Of a stretch of DNA of 64,000 nt, positions 50,385-60,532 are shown in pieces. Source of the DNA: Pseudomonas sp. NKUCC02_KPG (lineage in GTDB: Bacteria > Pseudomonadota > Gammaproteobacteria > Pseudomonadales > Pseudomonadaceae); contig NZ_JAHKRC010000001.1 in the NCBI RefSeq assembly GCF_019345465.1, positions 310,001 through 374,000 of the forward strand, written 5' to 3'. Position 1 is the first letter of the stretch; each line of letters opens with the position of its first letter. The position numbers were made by a program, and so were the translations under genes. The notes below the pieces were generated by a model that saw nothing but the letters and a program-made list of their open reading frames with translations, was not told the origin of the DNA and did no database searches.

Positions 50385-51200
50385 ATGCAGCCCATGCTGA
50401 ATATCGCGCTGCGCGCCGCCCGCAGCGCCAGTGAATTGATTTTCCGCTCCATCGAGCGCCTGGATACCATCAAGGTTGACGAAAAAGACGCCAAGGATTA
50501 CGTCTCTGAAGTCGATCGTGCTGCTGAACAGAAAATCATCGACGCCCTGCGCAAGGCTTACCCGACGCACGGCATCCTCGGTGAAGAAACCGGCATGCAC
50601 CCAGGCAGCGGTGAAGGTGAAGACTATCTGTGGATCATCGACCCACTGGATGGCACCACCAACTTCCTGCGCGGCGTTCCACACTTCGCCGTCAGCATCG
50701 CCTGCAAATACCGCGGCCGCCTTGAGCACGCAGTGGTTCTCGATCCGGTTCGCCAGGAAGAGTTCACCGCCAGCCGTGGCCGTGGCGCCCAACTGAACGG
50801 TCGCCGCCTGCGTGTAAGCGGTCGCACCAGCCTCGAAGGCGCCCTGCTGGGCACCGGCTTCCCGTTCCGCGACAACCAGATGGACAACCTGGAAAACTAC
50901 CTGGGCATGTTCCGCAGCCTGGTTGGCCAGACTGCCGGCATCCGCCGTGCAGGCGCAGCCAGCCTGGATCTGGCTTACGTGGCTGCAGGCCGTTTCGACG
51001 CCTTCTGGGAGTCGGGCCTGTCCGAGTGGGACATGGCTGCAGGCGCACTGCTGATTCAAGAAGCAGGCGGCCTGGTCAGCGACTTTACCGGTAGCCACGA
51101 TTTCCTTGAAAAAGGCCATATCGTTGCCGGTAACACCAAGTGCTTCAAAGCTGTACTGACTGCAATCCAGCCGCACCTGCCGGCTTCGCTGAAACGCTAA
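50385..51200 (+). CDS. suhB: Inositol-1-monophosphatase SuhB
   Basis: Mg-dependent inositol monophosphatase that also acts as a Nus-factor partner in rRNA antitermination. It has 271 residues. Metal sites: GILGEETG, WIIDPLDGTTNF and the C-terminal SEWDMAAGALLIQEAGG. A terminator follows. Confidence 0.97.
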   Translation: MQPMLNIALRAARSASELIFRSIERLDTIKVDEKDAKDYVSEVDRAAEQKIIDALRKAYPTHGILGEETGMHPGSGEGEDYLWIIDPLDGTTNFLRGVPHFAVSIACKYRGRLEHAVVLDPVRQEEFTASRGRGAQLNGRRLRVSGRTSLEGALLGTGFPFRDNQMDNLENYLGMFRSLVGQTAGIRRAGAASLDLAYVAAGRFDAFWESGLSEWDMAAGALLIQEAGGLVSDFTGSHDFLEKGHIVAGNTKCFKAVLTAIQPHLPASLKR

Positions 51201-51220
51201 GCGAAACCCGCAGACAAAAA

Positions 51221-51247
51221 AAAGCACCCTTCGGGGTGCTTTTTTTT
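51221..51247 (+). terminator. Terminator of suhB
   Basis: AAAGCACCC-TTC-GGGGTGCTTT hairpin with UUCG-type loop and a T7 run; an A run on the other side makes it possibly bidirectional. Confidence 0.92.
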
Positions 51248-51267
51248 GGCCTTGAAATTGCCCCCTG

Positions 51268-51351
51268 CAGGAGCGGGCCTGTTCGCAACGGCATCACCGC
51301 GATTTGCCTCACAGACCGCGGCGCCCGCATCGCGAGCAAGCCCGCCCCCCA
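51268..51351. repeat. REP-type inverted pair (GTGGGAGC family, diverged)
   Basis: CAGGAGCGGGCCTGTTCGC faces GCGAGCAAGCCCGCCCCCCAC. Between suhB and the glycine-zipper gene (convergent). Confidence 0.75.
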
Positions 51352-51358
51352 CAAGAAC

Positions 51359-51886
51359 CTAATTCAGGATCAGCTTGCCTTCCTTGTCCACGGCAATTTC
51401 ATTGCCCGGCTCGCGATCCATTCGCACCTTGCCTTCCTTGCCGTTGAGCGAATAACGCACGTCATACCCGACAACCTTGCTGCTGATGTCATTGACCGTA
51501 TTGCAGCGCGTCTGCGTCGTGGTGTAGGTATCACGCTCCTGCATGCCTTCCTGAACCTTGTTGCCGGCGTAACCGCCACCGACAGCACCGGCAACCGTAG
51601 CAATCTTCTTGCCGGTGCCACCGCCCACCTGATTACCCAGCAAACCGCCCGCAACAGCGCCGATCACGCTACCGACGATCTGATGCTGATCCTTGACCGG
51701 CGCCTGACGCGTCACAGTCACATCCTTGCACACCTCACGCGGCGTTTTGACCTGCTGGTTGACCGGCACAACTGCCAGCACCTGCGCAGACTCAGGGCCT
51801 TTAACCAAGCTGTAAGTGGCAAAAGCGCCACCGGCTGTAACACCGACAGCACCCAGTACAGCACCTACCAGCAATGACTTGTTCAC
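51359..51886 (-). CDS. Glycine-zipper 2TM-domain outer-membrane-like protein
   Basis: A 175-residue exported protein from the GTG at 51886; GGAGG 5 bases before it decides the start. The N-terminal hydrophobic region (LLVGAVLGAVGVTAGGAFA) acts as signal or anchor. A glycine-zipper segment is at about 85-125 (IGAVAGGLLGNQVGGGTGKKIATVAGAVGGGYAGNKV), related to SlyB/Rickettsia 17-kDa antigen proteins. The C-terminal beta part (YDVRYSLNGKEGKVRMDREPG) follows the family. Likely periplasmic or outer membrane; role in envelope integrity inferred. Confidence 0.85.
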   Translation of the reverse strand: MNKSLLVGAVLGAVGVTAGGAFATYSLVKGPESAQVLAVVPVNQQVKTPREVCKDVTVTRQAPVKDQHQIVGSVIGAVAGGLLGNQVGGGTGKKIATVAGAVGGGYAGNKVQEGMQERDTYTTTQTRCNTVNDISSKVVGYDVRYSLNGKEGKVRMDREPGNEIAVDKEGKLILN

Positions 51887-51948
51887 GTGAACCTCCAGAC
51901 CATCATACGTAGGAAAATCCCACATCAATCCCAGCCTTGGAGCACAAA

Positions 51949-51980
51949 AAAAGGCGCGAGTTCAATACTCGCGCCTTTTA
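51949..51980 (-). terminator. Terminator of secF
   Basis: On the minus strand AAGGCGCGAG-TATTGAA-CTCGCGCCTT followed by TTTTT, 26 bases after the secF stop. Confidence 0.92.
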
Positions 51981-52006
51981 GGTGACAACCTGCTTATAAC
52001 CAGAGG

Positions 52007-52921
52007 TTATGGACGGTCGTCGATCTCTTTCTCAGTCGCCGCAGGCGGAATCAAATCCTCTGCACTGAGGTTCAGCCAGATCAGCACCACGTTCGCGATA
52101 TAGATCGACGAGTAAGTACCCGCCATCACACCAACGAACAGCGCAATCGAGAAGCCCCACAGATTATCGCCACCGAAGATCAGCAACGCCGCAATCGCCA
52201 GCAATGTGGAGACCGAAGTCGCCACGGTGCGCAACAGGGTTTGCGTGGTCGAGATGTTGATGTTGTCGATCAGGCTGGCCTTGCGCAACACCCGGAAGTT
52301 CTCCCGAACCCGGTCGAATACCACGATGGTGTCGTTGAGCGAGTAACCGATGATCGCCAGCACCGCCGCCAACACCGTCAGGTCGAAGGTGATCTGGAAC
52401 CAGGACAGGATACCCATGGTCACGATCACGTCGTGAACCAGGGACACAATCGCGCCGACCGCGAACTTCCACTGAAAGCGGAACGCGAGGTAAAGCATGA
52501 TACCGCCCAGTGCCATCAGCATGCCGAGGCCGCCCTGGTCACGCAGCTCTTCACCTACTTGCGGCCCAACAAATTCAACGCGCTTGATGACCGCAGGGTT
52601 GGACGTGTCGGCCTGGCCCAGCGCAGCCGCTACCTTGTTTCCCAGCAGCGGATCGTCGCCCGGCATACGCACCAACAAGTCGGTGGTTGCACCAAAGCTC
52701 TGCACCACGGCGTCATGGAAGCCGGCCGAAGCCAGCTCCGTACGCACCTTGGTCAGGTCAGCCGGCTTCTCGTAGGTCAGCTCAATAAGCGTACCGCCGG
52801 TGAAGTCCAGGCCGTAGTTCATGCCCTTGTGGAACATGCTGAACAAAGCCAGCACGGTAAGCAGCACAGTGACGCCGAACGCTACGTTGCGAACGCCCAT
52901 GAAGTTGATTGTACGTAACAT
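52007..52921 (-). CDS. secF: Protein translocase subunit SecF
   Basis: Inner-membrane partner of SecD that uses the proton gradient to aid late protein export. It has 304 residues and six transmembrane segments. Features: FGLDFTGGTLIEL-like GLDFTGGTLIELTYEKP near residue 40 and YSLNDTIVVFDRVRENFR in the middle. 9 bp after secD. Confidence 0.97.
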   Translation of the reverse strand: MLRTINFMGVRNVAFGVTVLLTVLALFSMFHKGMNYGLDFTGGTLIELTYEKPADLTKVRTELASAGFHDAVVQSFGATTDLLVRMPGDDPLLGNKVAAALGQADTSNPAVIKRVEFVGPQVGEELRDQGGLGMLMALGGIMLYLAFRFQWKFAVGAIVSLVHDVIVTMGILSWFQITFDLTVLAAVLAIIGYSLNDTIVVFDRVRENFRVLRKASLIDNINISTTQTLLRTVATSVSTLLAIAALLIFGGDNLWGFSIALFVGVMAGTYSSIYIANVVLIWLNLSAEDLIPPAATEKEIDDRP

Positions 52922-52930
52922 GGCAGCCCC

Positions 52931-54802
52931 TTAAATCCACAACTTCTTGAAGTCCCGACCGCCATACACCAGGTTGACCAGTGCGCGGGTGACCATGATG
53001 GCCGTGAACATCGAGGTAAAGATACCCAGCGACATGGTGACCGCGAAGCCCTTGACCGGCCCGGTACCCATGGCAAAGAGAATCCCGCCGACCAGCAAGG
53101 TTGTCAGGTTGGAGTCAACGATGGCGGTAAAGGCACGGTTGAAACCTTCGTTGATCGCCCGCTGCGGTGTCATGCCATTGGCAATCTCTTCACGTATACG
53201 CGAGAAGATCAGTACGTTGGCATCGACCGCCATACCCATCGTCAACACGATACCGGCAATACCCGGCAGGGTCAGGGTTGCACCCAGCACCGACATCAGA
53301 GCCAGCAGCAAGACCATGTTGCCCGCCAGCGCCACCGTCGCGATCACACCGAAGAAACGGTAGATGGCAATGATGAAGAGGGACACGAACAGCATGCCCC
53401 ACAGCGAAGCATCGATACCCTTGGTGATGTTGTCAGCACCCAGGCTAGGACCAATGGTGCGCTCTTCAGCGAAGTACATTGGCGCTGCCAGACCACCGGC
53501 ACGCAACAGCAGTGCCAGCTCGGAAGCCTCACCCTGGCCATTCAGGCCAGTGATCCGGAACTGACTGCCCAGCGGCGACTGGATAGTCGCCAGGCTGATG
53601 ATCTTTTTCTCTTCCTTGAACGCCTGGACCGGCACGTCCTTCTCAACACCATCAACCACTTTCTTGGTGTAAGTCGTCACCGGCTTCTGCTCGATGAAGA
53701 TTACCGCCATGCTGCGGCCAACGTTGCTGCGGGTCGAACGGCTCATCAACTCGCCGCCATGACCATCAAGCTTGATGTTCACCTGCGGACGGCCGTGCTC
53801 GTCAAAGCCGGCCTGAGCGTCGGTCACCTGGTCACCGGTGATGATCAGGCCACGCTCGATCTGCGCGGTCGGACGGTTGCCCTCACGGAACTCAAAGGTC
53901 TCGGACGTAGCCTTGGAAGCACCCGGCTCAGCAGCCAGACGGAACTCAAGGTTGGCCGTCTTGCCCAGGATACGCTTGGCTTCGGCAGTATCTTGTACGC
54001 CTGGCAGCTCAACCACGATGCGGTTGGCACCCTGACGCTGAACCAAAGGCTCGGCAACACCCAACTCGTTAACCCGGTTACGGACGGTTGTCAGGTTTTG
54101 CTTGATGGAATATTCGCGGATTTCCGCCAGCTTGGCCGGGGTCATCACCAGACGCAGAACCGGCTGACCATTGAGGTCTGCAGCAGTAATGTCGAAGTCA
54201 TTGAAGCTTTTGCGGATCAGGCCACGCGCTTGCTCACGGGTAGCTTCATCAGTGAAGCCCAACTGAATGGCACCGTTGAGTTGCGGCAGACTGCGATAAC
54301 GCACTTTCTCTTTGCGCAGCAGGCTTTTGACATCGCCTTCGTACACTTTCATGCGTGCATCGACAGCTTTGTCCATGTCCACTTCCAACAGGAAGTGCAC
54401 ACCACCCGACAAGTCCAGACCCAGTTTCATTGGGTGAGCACCCAGACTACGCAACCATTGCGGCGTGGTCTGCGCCAGGTTGAGCGCTACGACATAGTCG
54501 TCACCCAGGGCCTTGCGTACGACATCCTTGGCTGGCAACTGGTCGTCTTTCTTGACCAGACGCAGCAAGCCACCTTTGCCATTCTGGGCCAGAGTGGCGC
54601 CCTTCACGGCAATGCCAGCATCCGTCAACGCCTTGGTGGCGCGATCCAGATCAGCTTGAGTGACCTGCAGGGCCGTGCTCGCACCCGACACTTGAATGGC
54701 CGGATCATCAGGGTACAGATTGGGAGCGGAATAAATAAAACCGATCGCCAGCACCGCCAGGATCAGTATGTATTTCCACAGAGGGTATTTGTTCAGCATC
54801 AA
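52931..54802 (-). CDS. secD: Protein translocase subunit SecD
   Basis: A 623-residue inner-membrane protein (622 from the second ATG). N-terminal segment PLWKYILILAVLAIGFIYSAPNLYPDDPAIQVSG, first periplasmic domain with LGLDLSGGVHFLLEVD (P1 region), and the membrane domain with TMGMAVDANVLIFSRIREE. Operon yajC-secD-secF. Confidence 0.98.
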   Translation of the reverse strand: MMLNKYPLWKYILILAVLAIGFIYSAPNLYPDDPAIQVSGASTALQVTQADLDRATKALTDAGIAVKGATLAQNGKGGLLRLVKKDDQLPAKDVVRKALGDDYVVALNLAQTTPQWLRSLGAHPMKLGLDLSGGVHFLLEVDMDKAVDARMKVYEGDVKSLLRKEKVRYRSLPQLNGAIQLGFTDEATREQARGLIRKSFNDFDITAADLNGQPVLRLVMTPAKLAEIREYSIKQNLTTVRNRVNELGVAEPLVQRQGANRIVVELPGVQDTAEAKRILGKTANLEFRLAAEPGASKATSETFEFREGNRPTAQIERGLIITGDQVTDAQAGFDEHGRPQVNIKLDGHGGELMSRSTRSNVGRSMAVIFIEQKPVTTYTKKVVDGVEKDVPVQAFKEEKKIISLATIQSPLGSQFRITGLNGQGEASELALLLRAGGLAAPMYFAEERTIGPSLGADNITKGIDASLWGMLFVSLFIIAIYRFFGVIATVALAGNMVLLLALMSVLGATLTLPGIAGIVLTMGMAVDANVLIFSRIREEIANGMTPQRAINEGFNRAFTAIVDSNLTTLLVGGILFAMGTGPVKGFAVTMSLGIFTSMFTAIMVTRALVNLVYGGRDFKKLWI

Positions 54803-54865
54803 TCACGCCGCCCGCTTAAAACGCGGGGCGCCTTGCGCGCCCCGTCGATTGTTAAAAGTTGAAAC

Positions 54866-55204
54866 TTAGATCGCTTTCAGCGTGCCTTTAGGCAACGTGG
54901 CTGCAACAGAGCCTTTCTGAATTTTCAGCTCGACAGTGTCAGACACTTCGATAACAACAAAAGCGTCAGAAACCTTGACGATCTTGCCGGCGATGCCGCC
55001 AGTGGTCACGATCTCGTCGCCTTTTTGCAGGTTACCCAGAAGGGCTTTCTGCTCTTTGGCGCGCTTGGCCTGTGGACGCCAGATCATCAGATAGAAGATG
55101 ACCAGGAAGCCGACCAGGAAAATCCATTCAAAACCGCCACCCATAGGGCCAGCAGCGGCAGGTGCAGCAGCGTCCGCGAAAGCGGAAGAGATGAAAAAGC
55201 TCAT
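54866..55204 (-). CDS. yajC: Preprotein translocase accessory subunit YajC
   Basis: A 112-residue protein from the ATG at 55204 (SFFISSAFADAAAPAAAG). One transmembrane segment (about 22-42, WIFLVGFLVIFYLMIWRPQ) ends in the conserved RPQ..R motif; the cytoplasmic domain has GDEIVTTGGIAGKIVKV. Confidence 0.97.
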   Translation of the reverse strand: MSFFISSAFADAAAPAAAGPMGGGFEWIFLVGFLVIFYLMIWRPQAKRAKEQKALLGNLQKGDEIVTTGGIAGKIVKVSDAFVVIEVSDTVELKIQKGSVAATLPKGTLKAI

Positions 55205-55246
55205 TAAGCACTCCAGTTGCAATGTTGTTTCTTAAAGGTCCGAAAC

Positions 55247-57435
<2,189 letters not shown>

Positions 57436-57499
57436 GATAGGTTTCGTCTAGCAGGGCCGGGGAGTTTAACGGACTTAGTAAAAATAGACCAATAAGTTG

Positions 57500-57528
57500 T
57501 TGACCGACCTAAACCTCATCTCTATACT
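57500..57528 (+). promoter_or_regulatory. Promoter of tRNA-Leu
   Basis: -35 TTGACC (57500-57505), 17-base spacer, -10 TATACT (57523-57528), GC-rich discriminator, 13 bases before the tRNA. Close to the sigma-70 consensus. Confidence 0.85.
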
Positions 57529-57541
57529 TCGCCGCCATTGA

Positions 57542-57626
57542 GCCCTGATGGCGGAATTGGTAGACGCGGCGGATTCAAAATCCGTTTTCGAAAGGAGTGG
57601 GAGTTCGAGTCTCCCTCGGGGCACCA
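57542..57626 (+). tRNA. tRNA-Leu (CAA anticodon)
   Basis: 85-nt class II tRNA with encoded CCA. Acceptor GCCCTGA pairs with TCGGGGC; D-loop GGAATTGGTAGACGC; anticodon loop TTCAAAA (anticodon CAA at 57576-57578); long variable arm; T-arm GGGAGTTCGAGTCTCCC. The 3' end is a common integration site, and an integrase gene follows 165 bp downstream. Confidence 0.97.
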
Positions 57627-57637
57627 TATAGCAGTAC

Positions 57638-57663
57638 CTGCAAGTCTCTACCAGGACTTGCAG
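57638..57663. repeat. Perfect inverted repeat just downstream of tRNA-Leu
   Basis: CTGCAAGTC (57638-57646), 8 bases, GACTTGCAG (57655-57663), with 9-bp arms. It could be a processing/termination hairpin or part of the attachment site. Confidence 0.6.
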
Positions 57664-57670
57664 CACAGAG

Positions 57671-57697
57671 AAACCGGCCCCCGAGCCGGTTTTTTTG
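57671..57697 (+). terminator. Terminator after tRNA-Leu
   Basis: AACCGGC-CCCCGA-GCCGGTT followed by T6-7. Confidence 0.88.
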
Positions 57698-57708
57698 TGC
57701 CTGACGAT

Positions 57709-57788
57709 CTACCCCTGTCTACCCCTATCCGTTGTATCCCTGTATCCCCACTTGTATCCTGAGAAAAATACCGAACTTTGGGATACAA
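57709..57788. repeat. Short repeats upstream of the integrase (candidate arm-type sites)
   Basis: TTGTATCC at 57732-57739, TGTATCC at 57741-57747, TTGTATCC at 57752-57759, and the inverted copy GGATACAA at 57781-57788, next to the integrase start. They are preceded by a tandem CTACCCCTGT/CTACCCCTAT (57709-57728). Position and spacing resemble integrase arm-binding sites, which would also autoregulate int. Confidence 0.5.
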
Positions 57789-57790
57789 GG

Positions 57791-59032
57791 ATGAAGCGCG
57801 CAGACATCAAGCGCCGCCCTCTGGCCGATACCACGCTGGCCGGGCTGGAGGCAGAGTCAAAAGAATATCGAGAGCTTGATGGGAGCGGTCTCTACTTCCG
57901 GGTAAAGCCTGACGGCGGCAAATCCTGGCAACTGCGCTACAAACGTCCGGCGGGCAATTGGGCCTGGATGGGGCTCGGGGGTTATCCAGAGGTCAGTGGT
58001 GCCGTGGCACGAGAGAAAGCTGCTGAACTACGCAAAGTAGTGAGTAGCGGTGCCGACCCTCTGGAACAGAAACGTTCTGCCAAAGCTGCCATCGACATTG
58101 CCAAAGCCCGCACTTTTCGCGCAGCCGCTGACGCATGGCTCAAGGCCAAAGAAGAAAAAGGCCTGGCACCCTCCACCCTCAACAAGATCCGCACCTACCT
58201 CGACAAAGACATACTCCCGGCACTTGGCGACAAACCTCTCGACGACATCACCCGCACCGATTGCGCCGAACTGCAGGCCAGCATTGAGGCTCGTGACGCC
58301 CACAACGTTGCCGAGAAATGCCGCACCTGGGTCAATCAGATCTTTGGCCGGGCCATCGGCTTGGGACTGACAGAGAACGATCCGGGGAGCCGCTTGCGGG
58401 ATATTGCCGCGCAAGCTCCCAAGACTCAGCAACACCCTCACCTCCTCGAGCACGAGCTGGGTGAGTTTGTTCAGGCACTCAAAAACACCCCCAGCAGACT
58501 CACCGCTCGCACAGCGGCATGGCTTTGCCTGTGGACAGCCTCAAGACCGGGCATGGTCCGCTTTGCTGAGTGGAAAGAAATCGACCTTGAAAAAGCCCTG
58601 TGGACCACACCGGCAGAGAAAATGAAGATGCGCAGGGATTTTGTCAGCCCTCTACCCAAGCAAGCTATAGAGGCTCTGAAGGAGCTACAGGCATTAACAG
58701 GTCGTAGTAGGTGGCTATTCCCAGGAGTCGGCGCGAAGAACCCGACCATCAGCGAAAACACTATTAACAAAGTGTTCTCCACTATTGGTTACAAAGGTCG
58801 TCTTGTAGGTCATGGCACTCGACACACCGCGAGCACACTCCTGAGGGAGCATGGCTGGCCAAAAGAGCATGTGGAGGCTCAACTGGCACATAAAGAACAA
58901 GGCATCTCCGGGGTTTACAACAAGGCCCAGTATCTCGATAACCGAATCAAAATGATGCAGTGGTACGCCGACCACCTTGAAGATCTGAGCGCTGGGAATG
59001 TGGTGCACGCAGACTTCGGGAAAGCGATATGA
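57791..59032 (+). CDS. P4-type tyrosine-recombinase integrase
   Basis: Integrates and excises the element at the tRNA-Leu 3' end. It has 413 residues from the ATG at 57791 (KRADIKRRPLADTTLAGLEAES); in-frame codons further upstream are repeat-derived. The N-terminal arm-binding domain (DUF4102-like, about 1-90) has LRYKRPAGNWAWMGLGGYPEVSG. The core-binding domain follows, then the catalytic domain: Arg in WTASRPGMVRFAEW, HGTRHTAST (HxxR), and nucleophile Tyr in SGVYNKAQYLDNR. All catalytic residues are present, so the protein should be active. The stop overlaps the next ORF as ATGA. Confidence 0.95.
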   Translation: MKRADIKRRPLADTTLAGLEAESKEYRELDGSGLYFRVKPDGGKSWQLRYKRPAGNWAWMGLGGYPEVSGAVAREKAAELRKVVSSGADPLEQKRSAKAAIDIAKARTFRAAADAWLKAKEEKGLAPSTLNKIRTYLDKDILPALGDKPLDDITRTDCAELQASIEARDAHNVAEKCRTWVNQIFGRAIGLGLTENDPGSRLRDIAAQAPKTQQHPHLLEHELGEFVQALKNTPSRLTARTAAWLCLWTASRPGMVRFAEWKEIDLEKALWTTPAEKMKMRRDFVSPLPKQAIEALKELQALTGRSRWLFPGVGAKNPTISENTINKVFSTIGYKGRLVGHGTRHTASTLLREHGWPKEHVEAQLAHKEQGISGVYNKAQYLDNRIKMMQWYADHLEDLSAGNVVHADFGKAI

Positions 59033-59280
59033 ATATACAACCCCTACCTTCCATAAAATCCGGTGTTACGTGTGTAACTCGTGTAACGAAAACAACCAAG
59101 TACATGAAAATAAAGGATTTTTTATTCGTAACACTCTCTACACACACAAACTCAGCAACGTGTAACGCGCCCAATCTGTGTAACAGCAGCAGCTCACAAA
59201 CCTACCTGCAGGTGCTCACACCCCGACACTTCTATCGCTGGTTTCATGCTCAAAAATGGGGCTCGGGGCAATCTGAATGA
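59029..59280 (+). CDS. Short ORF (83 aa) across a TGTAAC-repeat cluster; doubtful gene
   Basis: Its start overlaps the int stop (ATGA) and its stop overlaps the start of the following gene (ATGA), so it would be translationally linked on both sides. The sequence is low in complexity (VTCVTRVTKTTK, threonine/serine/asparagine-rich) because it reads the TGTAAC repeats. No domain is recognisable. It may be a by-product of the repeats; the double ATGA junctions are the only support for real coding. Confidence 0.35.
   Translation: MNIQPLPSIKSGVTCVTRVTKTTKYMKIKDFLFVTLSTHTNSATCNAPNLCNSSSSQTYLQVLTPRHFYRWFHAQKWGSGQSE
59062..59184 (+). repeat. TGTAAC-repeat cluster with AT-rich core (left copy of inverted module)
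   Basis: Six TGTAAC/TGTTAC-type motifs: 59064, 59073, 59082, 59128 (GTAACAC), 59161 and 59179. Between the third and fourth is an A/T-rich stretch with AAAGGATTTTTT. The same order (GGTGTTACGTGTGT, AT-rich stretch with AAAGG plus T-run, GTAACA) recurs on the minus strand at 63985-63905. Confidence 0.65.
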
Positions 59281-60203
59281 ATTTCGAATTTGGCGTGGAT
59301 ACTGATGATCTAAAGATTGCAGGCTACAACGTGAAGTACTTACTTTGGGATATGGACGAAGCTGAAGCAGCTGTGCACAAGCTAGCGCTTTACCCCCAAT
59401 TCTACGATCACTTCTATGAGGCATTTGATGTAATCAACATGGCCACCTCGTTCTGGCTCGACGAAGGAAGCTATACAGAATATGCCGAGTCCACGATCCA
59501 ATCAGTATTTCATCTTCGCGACGTGATCGTGCAAGAAGCCAGCTTTATGCAGGCAGCATCCCTTCCAAGGGCTGTTCGCAATGTCATAGGCGTTGATCAC
59601 CCTGCGACTGATTCACAGCTCACTGCAACCGTGGCACTGGTCTACAGCGTGGAAGCAGTGGAGATCTTGGCCAACTGGCTTTTCAACCTCGAAATCATCG
59701 TCGAGGGGATCGACGCAGAGCTAATTGAACAATTGAAAATGATGCCTTCGCGGGAATACCTAGACCTAGTTGAGAGACAAAGAGATCTCAACAGCGGCCT
59801 GGAAATCTATGCCCGGGAACAATTCGCCATCAGAAAAGGGGATGCTGAAAACGCCCTTCAATTGGCTGGCCTTTATCAGCAAATTGAAAACATCGATGTT
59901 TCGGTTAAGGGATTCAATGTTTCAAGCGTACTGCACGACATCGTAAGCACTGCGTTCTCTTCCAAAGCCTCGTTACGGTCAAGTGCAGCTGGCAAAGGCA
60001 ATAAATCTCCTGACTCTGTGAAACAGCAAGAATCTCAGGATTTAAAGGACAGGATCATAAAGTCAGCCAAGCGGCACCTTCAAGCCAATGCCCAAAGCAC
60101 AAAAACAGAACTCGTGAAAGCCCTTCATGCGGATGGCATTGCATCTAAACCGACTATTCGAAAGTACGTCGACGAGGGTAATTTCTTTCCTAAATTAAAA
60201 TGA
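59277..60203 (+). CDS. Island protein of unknown function, 308 aa, with putative C-terminal DNA-binding region
   Basis: Cytoplasmic, acidic protein without signal peptide or membrane segment. Residues 1-210 are rich in helices (KLALYPQFYDHFYEAFDVINMA, VVYSVEAVEILANWLFNLEIIVEG-type stretches). About 225-260 is a low-complexity serine/lysine linker. The C-terminus (about 262-308; RIIKSAKRHLQAN..TKTELVKALHADGIASKPTIRKYVDEGNF) resembles a helix-turn-helix of the resolvase-like or plasmid-replication type. No family recognised. The start codon overlaps the preceding stop (ATGA). Location between integrase and AlpA suggests an element-control role (inference). Confidence 0.75.
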   Translation: MNFEFGVDTDDLKIAGYNVKYLLWDMDEAEAAVHKLALYPQFYDHFYEAFDVINMATSFWLDEGSYTEYAESTIQSVFHLRDVIVQEASFMQAASLPRAVRNVIGVDHPATDSQLTATVALVYSVEAVEILANWLFNLEIIVEGIDAELIEQLKMMPSREYLDLVERQRDLNSGLEIYAREQFAIRKGDAENALQLAGLYQQIENIDVSVKGFNVSSVLHDIVSTAFSSKASLRSSAAGKGNKSPDSVKQQESQDLKDRIIKSAKRHLQANAQSTKTELVKALHADGIASKPTIRKYVDEGNFFPKLK

Positions 60204-60280
60204 ATAGCCAGGAAAGCAAACCATGTTTGCTTTCCGTTGCGTTCGTACCCTGTGCTGACTCTCACTTGCTAGGCACAGCT

Positions 60281-60532
60281 ATGACGGACTATCTCACTCC
60301 AAAATCAAAAGCCCTTTCTCTCCGCGATCCAGGGACAACCTTGATCCGAATCACCGAAGTAATGGCCATCGTAGGCCTTGCTCGCCCCACCATCTACAAG
60401 CTTATGCAGCAACCCGAAAGCGGCTTCCCTACTCCAGTAAAACTAAGTAATAGCAATGCCCGCGGCGCACCTGTTGCTTGGGTACTAGGGGAAGTTCAGA
60501 GCTGGACTCGCGCCCGTACCCATTGTCATTGA
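60281..60532 (+). CDS. AlpA-family phage/island transcriptional regulator (C-terminus altered at a junction)
   Basis: An 83-residue MerR-like helix-turn-helix protein. LIRITEVMAIVGLARPTIYKLMQ (about 24-46) and FP.PVKL...APVAWVLGEVQSWTRAR (about 51-79) are the AlpA signature; such proteins control excision or gene expression of P4-like elements. The last residues (THCH) come from DNA that belongs to the following NTPase gene in another frame, so the natural end has probably been replaced. Start chosen at the ATG matching AlpA N-termini; a longer in-frame ORF begins at 60200. Confidence 0.85.
   Translation: MTDYLTPKSKALSLRDPGTTLIRITEVMAIVGLARPTIYKLMQQPESGFPTPVKLSNSNARGAPVAWVLGEVQSWTRARTHCH

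Noticed and set aside
57695-57790. Longer integrase reading starting at 57695
   Set aside because: The extra N-terminus translates the repeat region and the tRNA terminator T-run; the family N-terminus begins at 57791.
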